Assembly: GCA_003134655.1 (NCBI GenBank)
Contig: PLBY01000150.1
Span: 74,024-138,023, forward strand
Reading direction: 5' to 3'
Origin: Acidobacteriaceae bacterium
GTDB lineage: Bacteria; Acidobacteriota; Terriglobia; Terriglobales; Acidobacteriaceae
DNA length: 64,000 nt
The notes below the pieces were generated by a model. That model was given only the letters and a program-made list of their open reading frames with translations, was not told the origin of the DNA and searched no databases. The position numbers were made by a program, and so were the translations under genes. Shown here one piece after another: positions 37,043-44,114 of this stretch. Each line of letters starts with the position of its first letter. Positions within the stretch are counted from its first letter, which is position 1.

Positions 37043-37144
37043 GAAGGGGAAAGACTCCGCGCCGCCGCGCTCGCAACGCGCAGCGGAAAACGGCACCACC
37101 CAAGGTAAATGACTGAGCCCGAGGGGTCAAACCAGAACACTCAT

Positions 37145-37185
37145 GTGGCGACAGCCGCTTTCGGCTGTCGGTCGAGCAAGCGAGA
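37145..37185. repeat. Hairpin repeat, family B copy 1
   Basis: CGACAGCCG (37149-37157) and CGGCTGTCG (37162-37170) form a stem, followed by GTCGAGCAAGC. It is closely similar to the element at 39042-39088. Confidence 0.7.
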
Positions 37186-37228
37186 CACTGGTCTTGGATT
37201 GGCTTGACTGAACGTAGGTCGGAATCAC

Positions 37229-38110
37229 CTACTGCCTTGCCGGGGCCGAACTTATCTGGGACGACCTTGCCTTTGCTTGAACCAGGCTGGAATCGTGCGC
37301 GTTGCTGCTAGTTGGACTCTTCGTGCTGGCGTGCTTCGCAGCGCCAGCTTTCGCCGCCGAGCTGGCAGCCGCCTTTTCCTGAGCCGCCTTCTTCCTATTA
37401 AAGTCCCTGACGATCCGCGCCACATACGCCCGCGTCTCATAATACGGAGGCACGCCCCCAAACTGTTCCACCCGCTGCGGCCCCGCATTGTAGGCCGCTA
37501 GCGCCTTCACCAGATCAAAGTTGTAGCGCTCCAGAAGTTCCCGCAGATACTTCGTTCCACCCTCGACATTGGCCTGCGGATCGAACGCATTCGGCACTCC
37601 CAACTGCGATGCCGTCCCCGGCATCAATTGCATCAGCCCCTGCGCACCCTTCGGCGACACCGCCCGCACGTTAAACCCGCTCTCCGCCTTGATCACACTG
37701 TTCACGAGATCCGGATCCAGCCGGTACCTCCCGCTAGCCGAATTCACCACCTCATTCAGATCTAACGGACCCGAACTGGGTGTCCCATTTCTCGCGTATT
37801 TTGCGAGAGAGCTTGCCCTGAGCTTGTCGAAGGGTGGGGATTTTCCGGAAGCCGAAAGCCGGGAGCCGGAAGCCGCCTCTTGCGGCGCCGCCTCAAAATG
37901 CTCAATCTCCGCCGTAGGCACATCCACGAAGCCAGACCCATCCGCCGTCACGTACAACCGCGTAACATCCCCAACAATCTCCCGTCGCTCATGCCGAATG
38001 GAGAACCCATTCTTCAGCACCGCAACCTCACCGGCAAAGCAGGGAAGCGCCCCCACCGCGAGAACCGCGATGATCGCCAAACGCACCCGAGTTGGACCCA
38101 ACCAATTCAT
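37229..38110 (-). CDS. Lytic transglycosylase (SLT family) with repeat-derived linker
   Basis: 293 residues from the ATG at 38110. A signal peptide (VRLAIIAVLAVGALPCFAGE) sends it to the periplasm. A small N-terminal domain is followed by a linker and then the SLT catalytic domain: the catalytic Glu lies in SVIKAESGFNVRAVSPKGAQ, followed by GLMQLMPGTASQLGV, AYNAGP and VPPYYETRAYV. It should cleave the MurNAc-GlcNAc bond of peptidoglycan with formation of anhydroMurNAc. The C-terminal 50 residues are Ala/Ser/Lys-rich. The linker (KSPPFDKLRASSLAKYARNG) is encoded by intergenic-type repeat DNA, see 37778-37850. The gap to the HAD gene is 35 bp and contains the direct repeat AACTCGAAGCT. Confidence 0.9.
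   Translation of the reverse strand: MNWLGPTRVRLAIIAVLAVGALPCFAGEVAVLKNGFSIRHERREIVGDVTRLYVTADGSGFVDVPTAEIEHFEAAPQEAASGSRLSASGKSPPFDKLRASSLAKYARNGTPSSGPLDLNEVVNSASGRYRLDPDLVNSVIKAESGFNVRAVSPKGAQGLMQLMPGTASQLGVPNAFDPQANVEGGTKYLRELLERYNFDLVKALAAYNAGPQRVEQFGGVPPYYETRAYVARIVRDFNRKKAAQEKAAASSAAKAGAAKHASTKSPTSSNAHDSSLVQAKARSSQISSAPARQ
37778..37850. repeat. Nested palindromic repeats inside the lytic transglycosylase gene
   Basis: The segment starts GGGTGTCCCATTTCTCGC, continues with GCGAGA and ends GGGTGGGGATTTT, the layout of family D elements at 40013, 40694 and 54205. In its middle is CCCTGAGCTTGTCGAAGGG, another widespread bacterial repeat. Everything reads through in frame in the interdomain linker. 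Confidence 0.65.
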
Positions 38111-38145
38111 CCCAGCCTTGAAACTCGAAGCTCGTAACTCGAAGC

Positions 38146-39021
38146 TTACGACCGAAGCCCCGCGGCGTCTAGCTTCCCATCCAGCGCCAACTCCACCGCC
38201 GCTGCAATCCCGCACGCATCGTTGCTCAGCGTCACCGTCCACCCGCGGCTGCGCAACTCCTCGCACGCATTCCCCATGATAACCGGATGCCCCGCAAACT
38301 CAAGCATCTCAACATCATTATGGTTATCACCAACGGCCATGACCTCTTCGCGCCGGTACCCGCGATGCCCAGCCCACCGCTCCAGCGCATGTCCCTTGGA
38401 GCATCCCGCATTCAGCACGTCGATCATCGACAAATCCCGCTCCGGATACTCCGTGCGCAGCACGGTTACTGTCCCATCCATGCCCGCCCCTTCCAGCACC
38501 CGTAGCGTCCGGCTCATCCGCGCCATCGTCCCACAAAACATCGCCTGCACCGGATCGTTCACCAGCGCATCTTCGATTGGCACGACAAACTCGATGTACT
38601 CCATATTCTTCTCAAGCCAGCGCCGGATGCTCGCCCCCAATTCGTCCATCCTCTCCAGCACAATCGCGCCCTTGGTTTCCTGATCAAATGTCAGAACGGT
38701 ATTCCCCCGGAACTCTTGCATCGCCCCGCAAAGCCTCCGGCAAGTCTCCGCCGGCATCAAGTCGCGATGAAACGTCTCCCCCTCCAGCGACCGCGTCACC
38801 GCCCCGTTCGAACTGATCAGCCAAAGATCGAACCCCAACTGCTTCGCGATAGGCAAGGCAAACGTATGCCTGCGTCCGGTCACCAGCACAATCTCGATCC
38901 CCGCCGCGTGCGCGCGCCGCAGCGCCATCAGATCGCACTCAGAAACCTGAAATTGTGGATTAAGCAGCGTGCCGTCGATATCAGTCGCCAGCAGCCGGAC
39001 GGAGGGCGTGGAAATCTTCAC
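38146..39021 (-). CDS. HAD-superfamily sugar/nucleotide phosphatase (Cof type)
   Basis: 291 residues. HAD motifs are in order: LLATDIDGTLLNP with the two catalytic Asp; VTGRRH (motif II Thr); Lys in CSKGHALERW (motif III); and VMAVGDNHNDVEMLEFAG (motif IV). The large C2B cap between motifs II and III places it in the Cof/YidA group, which dephosphorylates sugar phosphates and related metabolites; the exact substrate is unknown. It may be co-transcribed with the lytic transglycosylase 35 bp downstream. Confidence 0.9.
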   Translation of the reverse strand: MKISTPSVRLLATDIDGTLLNPQFQVSECDLMALRRAHAAGIEIVLVTGRRHTFALPIAKQLGFDLWLISSNGAVTRSLEGETFHRDLMPAETCRRLCGAMQEFRGNTVLTFDQETKGAIVLERMDELGASIRRWLEKNMEYIEFVVPIEDALVNDPVQAMFCGTMARMSRTLRVLEGAGMDGTVTVLRTEYPERDLSMIDVLNAGCSKGHALERWAGHRGYRREEVMAVGDNHNDVEMLEFAGHPVIMGNACEELRSRGWTVTLSNDACGIAAAVELALDGKLDAAGLRS

Positions 39022-39041
39022 CCTTCATTTTAACATCGGAC

Positions 39042-39088
39042 ATGTGGGGACAGCCGCCCTCGGCTGTCCCGTCGAGCGAAGCTCGACG
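39042..39088. repeat. Hairpin repeat, family B copy 2
   Basis: GGGACAGCCG (39047-39056) and CGGCTGTCCC (39061-39070) form a 10-bp stem; a second short stem GTCGAGC-GAA-GCTCGAC follows (39071-39087). Same design as 37145-37185. Confidence 0.75.
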
Positions 39089-39112
39089 ATCGGCCGGTGG
39101 CCGAGGAACGCC

Positions 39113-39853
39113 TTACGTGGCCGGCAATCGTCCCAGCAGCGCGCTGGCTTTGCGGAACCACGGCCGCTCCCGCCGCCGCAAATATCCCGGCATCGTCGGT
39201 TTCTTGTCCAGAATCTTCTGCGACCATACGCGGGCCTCAGCGGCGCGCCCCTGCGCCTGCAGAAACAGCGCGTAGTGGTAGTACGTCTCAGAGATGGTAG
39301 AAATCCGCGTCGCCTCGCGGAACATCGCATCTGCCTTCTCAATCTGTCCCGTCTGCGCGTGCGCCCAAGCCAGCAGTCCCTTGGCCCGGTGAAAGTCGTA
39401 ATCGGGATCGGAACTGACAGCGCGCTCTAAGTCCGGCACCGCCGCCGCAAACTCTCCCAGTTCGATCTCCGCGACCCCGCGTCTGTAGAACGGATCGACA
39501 TGGTCCGTCCGCGACGAAATCGCCTTGTCGAATGAATCCTTAGCCCGCGCGTAGTTCCCGTCGTCGATGTACAGCAACCCAAGCTCTTCGTAATTTCCCG
39601 CCGAAGGATTATCGAGGATCGTCCGCTCCAACTCCTGGATCCGTTTCCTTCGCGGAAAGACTTGAAACGAACCCCGCAGCAGCCCCGCATCCGGAATCAC
39701 CTCCACGACGATATATACCAGCGCGCCGATCGGGTGAATCAGGATTACCCATATCCAGAAATAATCCGGTCGCCGCCGGATGAAGTGGACCAGAGCCACA
39801 ATCCTGACCAGGATTCCCCACCACGAAAACGCAAAGAAAAGAAAGGATCCCAT
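39113..39853 (-). CDS. Membrane-anchored TPR protein
   Basis: 246 residues from the ATG at 39853; a longer start at 39913 adds nonconserved residues. Two N-terminal membrane helices (FFAFSWWGILVRIVALVHFI and FWIWVILIHPIGALVYIVVE) resemble the phospholipase-D-nuclease N-terminal type anchor, followed by a cytoplasmic tail with about four tetratricopeptide repeats (for example YEELGLLYIDDGNYARAKDS and YYHYALFLQAQGRAAEARVW). It is probably a scaffold or quality-control factor; no partner is evident from the neighbourhood. Confidence 0.75.
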   Translation of the reverse strand: MGSFLFFAFSWWGILVRIVALVHFIRRRPDYFWIWVILIHPIGALVYIVVEVIPDAGLLRGSFQVFPRRKRIQELERTILDNPSAGNYEELGLLYIDDGNYARAKDSFDKAISSRTDHVDPFYRRGVAEIELGEFAAAVPDLERAVSSDPDYDFHRAKGLLAWAHAQTGQIEKADAMFREATRISTISETYYHYALFLQAQGRAAEARVWSQKILDKKPTMPGYLRRRERPWFRKASALLGRLPAT

Positions 39854-39932
39854 GGCTGAAATCGCACTATAGCACGCGCCCCCCACCTTTTTCGGTGACG
39901 CCGCAATAACCAAAGTGTACCCAAGGAGGTTA

Positions 39933-39957
39933 TGTGGCGCGGGCGCCCCCGCCCGCG
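39933..39957. repeat. GC palindrome, family C copy 1
   Basis: The core GCGCGGGCG-CCCC-CGCCCGCG is preceded by TGTGG. A near-identical copy (TGTAGCGCGGGCGCCCC...) lies at 42291-42315 and a degenerate one around 41998-42054. Confidence 0.75.
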
Positions 39958-40012
39958 TTTTCCCTCCAGCGGGGCCAATGTCCTGCCTGGTGTCTGGAAG
40001 CTAAGTATGAGC

Positions 40013-40068
40013 GGGTGCCCCATCCTAACGTCGCGCAGTCTGCGACGTTAGGATGGGGATTTTTGACT
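40013..40068. repeat. Long perfect palindrome, family D copy 1
   Basis: After GGGTG, the arm CCCCATCCTAACGTCGC (40018-40034) pairs perfectly with GCGACGTTAGGATGGGG (40042-40058), then ATTTTTGACT. The T-run makes it a plausible terminator in the plus direction. Copies with the same ends but other stems lie at 40694 and 54205 and inside the gene at 37778. Confidence 0.85.
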
Positions 40069-40090
40069 TTCGATTGCCAATGCTACCGCG

Positions 40091-40615
40091 TCATTTCCCA
40101 GCCGCGTGATGGTCGTAGCTGATCACGCGCGTGACCTTCCACGCCCCGTCCTTATACTGCCACAGATGAACGAACTGCCCCTCACCCACTCCTTCGGTGT
40201 CGTCGTGCCCGGGATGGTGGAAGCGGTGCACGCCCATCTCGACAAACCCGTAACCCTTCATGTGGTACACCTTCAGCGTTCCGGGAACCAGTTCGCGAGT
40301 GACCTTGCCACAAATGTTTTGTTTGACGCTCTCGGTCAAGGCCGCTCTGCCCAGAGTGACGCCGCCCTGATCGTGATAGAACTCGACGTTCTCGTCCATG
40401 AACGAAGCAAACTTCTCGAGATCGCAGTGGTTGTAGGAATCAAACAGCGCCGCATCGAGAGCAGCGCCAACGCGGTCCAGTTCCTCCTGATTCTGAATCT
40501 TGTCGAGCGCCGGAACACTTTGTGCAGCCGCGTTCTGCGCCCCCGCGTTGCCGAGGAATATGAGAGGAATTGCCAGGAGCAACAGGATCGGAGACAGAGC
40601 CAGCCCTTGTTTCAT
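40091..40615 (-). CDS. Secreted NTF2-like (DUF4440/SnoaL-type) protein
   Basis: 174 residues from the ATG at 40615. A signal peptide (LALSPILLLLAIPLIFLGNAGAQ) is followed by one NTF2-like cone domain: ALDAALFDSYNHCDLEKFAS, FYHDQGGVTLGRAAL, and HLWQYKDGAWKVTRVISYDHH at the end. This fold serves as an enzyme or ligand-binding pocket in many families, so a precise activity cannot be stated. It lies between two family D palindromes. Confidence 0.8.
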   Translation of the reverse strand: MKQGLALSPILLLLAIPLIFLGNAGAQNAAAQSVPALDKIQNQEELDRVGAALDAALFDSYNHCDLEKFASFMDENVEFYHDQGGVTLGRAALTESVKQNICGKVTRELVPGTLKVYHMKGYGFVEMGVHRFHHPGHDDTEGVGEGQFVHLWQYKDGAWKVTRVISYDHHAAGK

Positions 40616-40693
40616 GAGATCTCGCTTTCGAAAAAGATGAGTGGGGCAAGAGGAGGTACGGACGGGAACAGGCGAATGTTCCAATTGTTACGA

Positions 40694-40744
40694 GGGTGCC
40701 CCATCGTTCTCGCGCCTTCTGCGAGAGGATGGGGATTTTGACTC
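40694..40744. repeat. Palindromic repeat, family D copy 2
   Basis: Ends GGGTGCCCCATC and GGATGGGGATTTTGACTC match copy 1. The inner stem is different (TTCTCGC...GCGAGAG), so the variable part keeps pairing while the ends are constant. Confidence 0.8.
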
Positions 40745-40810
40745 TTGGTCGGTCAGAACAAATCCCTGCCGAGAAAAAATACTTCGCCGTGCTACCCTGA
40801 ACACCTCGTA

Positions 40811-41347
40811 ATGCCCTTGGGTATGAACCAGAAAACAACTCCCACCCCGACGCAGCCTCCCAGCGAAACCAACCGCCACTTTCACGCCCCCGAAAGCGCA
40901 CGTCTCCACGAACTGGAAGGCCTCCCGCTGGCGACCTTTGGCCAGCGCCTCCTCGGCTACGCGATCGATCTTATCCTCGCCGTCCTGCTCTGGGCGCCGG
41001 CGGAGGCCTGCTGGCGCATCTTCATCCTGCACCAGCACGAGGTCCATCTCTCCTGGGACTTCCACGAACTCGGCAACATCGTAGTGCTGGTGCTCTACTA
41101 CGGCCTCGCCAACTATCTGGGGAACGGCCGGACCCCCGGCAAGTGGATCGCGCGCACCCGCGCCGTATCGCTCACCCATTCACGGATGGGCGTGTGGCAG
41201 TCGATCGAGAGAGCGCTCGGCTACGGAGCCGCCGTGCTCGAAGGCGGCCTCGGATTTCTCCAGTACTTCTGGAGCGAGAATCGCATGTGCGCCCAGGACC
41301 GCCTCGCCGAAACCATCGTGATCGACGTAAGGAAGCCGGAGCCCTGA
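40811..41347 (+). CDS. RDD-family membrane protein
   Basis: 178 residues from the ATG at 40811 (a second in-frame ATG is at 40823). The RDD signature is seen: Arg in GQRLLGYAIDLIL with the two Asp of the family represented by this Asp and the Asp of AQDRLAETIVI at the C-terminus. Three or four membrane helices include AIDLILAVLLWAPAEACW and NIVVLVLYYGLANYL, plus NGRTPGKWIARTRAV, the typical second block. RDD proteins are poorly defined; some act as Na+(Li+,K+)/H+ antiporters. A proline-rich N-terminus is extra. Confidence 0.85.
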   Translation: MPLGMNQKTTPTPTQPPSETNRHFHAPESARLHELEGLPLATFGQRLLGYAIDLILAVLLWAPAEACWRIFILHQHEVHLSWDFHELGNIVVLVLYYGLANYLGNGRTPGKWIARTRAVSLTHSRMGVWQSIERALGYGAAVLEGGLGFLQYFWSENRMCAQDRLAETIVIDVRKPEP

Positions 41348-41414
41348 TGTACCACCCGGCGTGCCACTTTTCAAGGCGACTATGAGTAGGTGATCGCATC
41401 GTACGCGTGAACGG

Positions 41415-41516
41415 AAAAGAGGTCCCGGAGGGACCACTGATAGTAGCCCGCCAGTTCTACTGGCGGGTAGCTTCGAAACGAGAATCAACCGTGTCCCTGC
41501 GGAGGGACACCTGAAT
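41415..41516. repeat. Triple-hairpin repeat, family E copy 1
   Basis: Three consecutive stems: GGTCCCGGAGGGACC (41421-41435), CCCGCCAGTTCTACTGGCGGG (41447-41467) and GTGTCCCTGCGGAGGGACAC (41491-41510), then CTGAA. A second copy at 42552-42646 has the same three stems and spacing. Confidence 0.9.
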
Positions 41517-41549
41517 CGACAGACGAGAACAGGCGGGACATCTTCGCTC

Positions 41550-41580
41550 ACATAACAAAGCCCCGCCTCCCAGCGGGGCT
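41550..41580 (-). terminator. Rho-independent terminator of the 41596 gene
   Basis: On the minus strand, AGCCCCGC-N6-GCGGGGCT is followed by TTGTTATG. It lies 15 bases after the nuclease-like gene stop. Confidence 0.7.
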
Positions 41581-41595
41581 CATCTCTAGCAACAG

Positions 41596-41985
41596 CTATC
41601 TCACGATCCCCCAGTTCTCCCGAAACCTCTCAAACTTCGACATCCTCCTCCGGAGAACGGGAAACAACTTCATCGACTTATATTTCAGGAATTCCTCCAC
41701 CGGAAACAGATACCACGCATCGACCGGAACCAGATACGCCGCCAGCAAATCGATCTCATTCGCGTTGTAGGCTCGGGTTGAGCAGCCGTGCGCCTGAATC
41801 AGGTACCCGCCATACGGTCCGGCCCGATGCGCGGACTTCACCTGCACCCGCAGCAATTTACTCCCGTTGTCTACGATCAGGTCGTACCGCATCTCGCCCC
41901 AGGGCTTGGCCACCCGGAGTCCCAAGGCCGTGGCCCGCGCCATAAACGCCGCCTCCGCCATCTCTCCCCGCTGCTTCCTCGTCAT
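41596..41985 (-). CDS. PD-(D/E)XK endonuclease-like protein
   Basis: 129 residues from the ATG at 41985; the upstream open frame is repeat DNA. The core GEMRYDLIVDNGSKLLRVQV then KSA fits the D-x(n)-(E/Q)-x-K metal site of small PD-(D/E)XK enzymes such as the group I intron endonuclease-like family. The N-terminal helix (TRKQRGEMAEAAFMARATAL) carries the Glu expected before the core strands. It is basic and lacks other domains. The role may be restriction, homing or repair; a setting of repeats and a nearby TIR effector favours an accessory or defence function. Confidence 0.6.
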   Translation of the reverse strand: MTRKQRGEMAEAAFMARATALGLRVAKPWGEMRYDLIVDNGSKLLRVQVKSAHRAGPYGGYLIQAHGCSTRAYNANEIDLLAAYLVPVDAWYLFPVEEFLKYKSMKLFPVLRRRMSKFERFRENWGIVR

Positions 41986-42290
41986 ACCCCCCCAACATGT
42001 AGCGCGGACCAGTCCCGAGCGCGAGACGAAGGGGCACCCGCCCGCGTCTCGCCACGAGCAACATATCGACCCGCCCGCGATCCCGCCCTCTCCCACAGCC
42101 GCAACCCCGTCCCGAACCAACTCGACTCCCATACGTCACCATTTCTCCCCGATCCCAACCACCGAAGATTCCCTTCATCAAGAATTTGTCCCGCCCTATT
42201 TCAAACAAGCTCCGCCCACCCCGCCCCTCGTCGCAAAAACGAAGAGCAGGGCCGTCACCGCCAGCCGGATTGTCAAAGATCAAGTGTTTA

Positions 42291-42315
42291 TGTAGCGCGG
42301 GCGCCCCCGCCCGCG
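42291..42315. repeat. GC palindrome, family C copy 2
   Basis: TGTAGCGCGGGCGCCCCCGC and onward, nearly identical to 39933-39957. Confidence 0.75.
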
Positions 42316-42551
42316 TCCCGCCAGGAGCACGACTTCCACCCGAATCGAGTCAAGGGTGGGAAGCTCGACTTTCCCGCCGCCCAACACAAAGCCCCCGCGG
42401 ACCCTAGGTCCGTGGAGGCCAAGCCACACAAGTGGCTAAATTAAACTCTCAGAAAATCACGCGAGGCGTCGATGCTCCTGATCACAGCTCAAGGTGACCC
42501 CACGCACACGCGTCAGGTCCCTCGTGTCGGCGGCCATGCGCCCGCAACCGA

Positions 42552-42646
42552 AAAGGTCCCGGAGGGACCGATGACAATAGCCCGCCAGTTCCACTGGCGG
42601 GAACGCGCAACCCAAGAAACAATCGTGTCCCGAAGGGACACCTGAA
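42552..42646. repeat. Triple-hairpin repeat, family E copy 2
   Basis: Same three stems as 41415-41516: GGTCCCGGAGGGACC, CCCGCCAGTTCCACTGGCGGG and GTGTCCCGAAGGGACAC, with TAGCCCGCCAG and CACCTGAA conserved. Differences are mostly in loops and spacers. Confidence 0.9.
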
Positions 42647-42671
42647 CCCGCAACGACCTCGCGACAAGGAC

Positions 42672-42982
42672 TTGGGAGAATCGGAGAACGTCCCGTCTGC
42701 TGTCCCCGGGTTTATTCGTCGTCGATCAGTCCCCGCGCAATCCCAGCGAGCGCCAGCGGCGGAATTCTCACCCTGCTCGCCGAAGGACTCACCCAGCGCC
42801 AAGCCGCCGCCCATCTCGGCCTCAAGCCCCGCTGCGTCACCAGCGCCCTCGCCTACATGCGCGAACGCTACACCACCACAACCAACGAAGCCCTCATCGC
42901 CCTAGCCATCCGCCTGCAGTGGATCGAGATCGCCATCGACATCCACCAGGACGCAACTTCCCCGCCGCCGCATCCGTGGTAA
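42672..42982 (+). pseudogene. Frameshifted small LuxR-type HTH gene
   Basis: From about 42764 to the TAA at 42982 one frame encodes ILTLLAEGLTQRQAAAHLGL then KPRCVTSALAYMRERY, a LuxR/GerE-type helix-turn-helix. That frame has no start codon. The preceding start ATG (42672) is in another frame, which reaches QRAPAAE just before the HTH. Restoring one base near 42761-42765 (GCGGAATTC) joins them into RAPAAEILTLL, matching the usual N-terminal helix (L-x-P-x-E-x-E-I-L). The total of 311 bases is one short of a multiple of three, as expected for a 1-base deletion. Real mutation and base-call error are both possible. Confidence 0.55.
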
Positions 42983-43029
42983 GGTGTCCACAACCCGTGA
43001 AGTCCTAAACAGCGGTCAGGAGTCCTTCC

Positions 43030-43191
43030 GTGCGGGAAGAGACTCAGCCCAAAGTACCGATGTGCGCGATCTGCAACCAGCCGATCACACAGGAGCAGTG
43101 GCCGTACAAGGGCCTCGACGGCGACAAGAAAGCCCACCTAGCCTGCTACCTCGAACACATGCACGACGACGAGAAGAATGGCAAGGACTGA
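43030..43191 (+). CDS. Small CxxC...HxxC zinc-binding protein
   Basis: 53 residues from the GTG at 43030, preceded by CAGGAG at a good distance. The sequence contains MCAICNQPI and, 25 residues on, HLACYLEHMH; together C-x2-C and H/C residues suggest one zinc site. The rest is charged and hydrophilic. It abuts the stop of the TIR gene on the other strand. No known family is recognised. Confidence 0.5.
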   Translation: MREETQPKVPMCAICNQPITQEQWPYKGLDGDKKAHLACYLEHMHDDEKNGKD

Positions 43192-43929
43192 CTACGATCC
43201 GAGGAGCCCGGCAACGTTGATCGGCAGACGAGCATTCGAGAGCTCCTGAGCTAGCAGAGTCCGCCACGCTCCTTTTGCGTCGAGCTCAATGAAGAGGACG
43301 CCTGAATAGTCCGAGGGAATCTCGACACCTGGCGTATACAGCGCGCACACGCGGCTGCGCCTCAGCTTTCCAATGAAGTACCCGAGCTCCAGCACCACGT
43401 TCTGACGAGCCCGAGGCTTCAGACTAGCGGCGTCCGCCTTCGCCGCGCCCACATCATCCGGCGTGAGGAGAACAACAGCGAAACCGACGTCAGAGAACGC
43501 CTCGATCTTCTCGATCACCGTGCGTGACTCACTCGGCTTCTCGTGAAGAATGACCGCTTCCAGCCCGAGCCGCTCCAGGTACCGCGCAACCGTCTCCTTC
43601 GCTCCGTGGTCGTGCCCATGCACCACGAACACCCGCTTCGAAATCGGCGCCGCCATGGCCGCGGAAGGTACCGAACTCAACTCAACACTCCCATCGTCCT
43701 GCGAAGCCGCGATTGCCTCAAGCATCCCGAGCTGCCGCCCCCTTGCCGCCGGCCACTCGTCGGCGCGCCGGTACATGTTAGAGAATTCACCCGCCGTCCT
43801 CGAATCCAACGCTCTTGACAAGAATTCGAAGACGCGCTGACCCCAGACCTCATACGACCCGATGCTCGTCGCATGGTCGGCGTCGAGAATCAACTCGTTA
43901 AGCTTTTTGACGATCGCAGCAAGACTCAT
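43192..43929 (-). CDS. TIR-like nucleotide-binding effector (PF10137-type)
   Basis: 245 residues from the ATG at 43929. Residues about 1-95 form a helical N-terminal domain. The C-terminal part from about residue 97 matches the TIR-like family found in Pycsar and CBASS effectors: RVFVVHGHDHGAKETVARYL, then LGLEAVILHEKPSESRTVIE, DVGFAVVLLTPDDVGA and ARQNVVLELGYFIGKL, whose Glu is the likely catalytic residue. These domains cleave NAD+ when activated. No cyclase gene lies beside it, so the activating signal is not evident; it may act alone or with the deoxyribosyltransferase-like gene facing away from it. Start region: minus-strand leader only 70 bp from the first 50-bp repeat. Confidence 0.8.
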   Translation of the reverse strand: MSLAAIVKKLNELILDADHATSIGSYEVWGQRVFEFLSRALDSRTAGEFSNMYRRADEWPAARGRQLGMLEAIAASQDDGSVELSSVPSAAMAAPISKRVFVVHGHDHGAKETVARYLERLGLEAVILHEKPSESRTVIEKIEAFSDVGFAVVLLTPDDVGAAKADAASLKPRARQNVVLELGYFIGKLRRSRVCALYTPGVEIPSDYSGVLFIELDAKGAWRTLLAQELSNARLPINVAGLLGS

Positions 43930-43998
43930 TTCGCGAACCCGCCCGGAAACAGGTGGGAGGATATCACACGATGGAAACCTCCGCCGCGACTCCAAGCG

Positions 43999-44048
43999 CG
44001 CGAGGGCGAGGACCGTGGTGACGCAACGGCACTCGCTCCGCTCGCACC
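43999..44048. repeat. 50-bp direct repeat, left copy
   Basis: Begins CGCGAGGGCGAGGACCGTGG and ends CTCCGCTCGCACC; identical over 50 bases to 45158-45207. It lies between the TIR gene and the deoxyribosyltransferase-like gene. Confidence 0.9.
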
Positions 44049-44114
44049 CGCGCCAGTTTAGCTAGAACAAACCCCAGGACACCGCTACAATGCTGGACAC
44101 CGCAAGGAGCCACT

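Larger units (their letters stand above)
41986..42671. other. 686-bp gene-free region rich in repeats
   Basis: Holds a degenerate family C element (about 41998-42054), a clean family C copy (42291-42315), two hairpins near 42390-42435 (GCCCCCGCGGACC/GGTCCGTGGAGGC and GCCAC-ACAA-GTGGC) and family E copy 2 (42552-42646). The part between 42060 and 42290 shows no element or coding frame that I can support. Confidence 0.6.

Noticed and set aside
43192..43929. Complete CBASS or Pycsar operon
   Set aside because: There is a TIR-like effector, but no nucleotidyltransferase or cyclase gene beside it.
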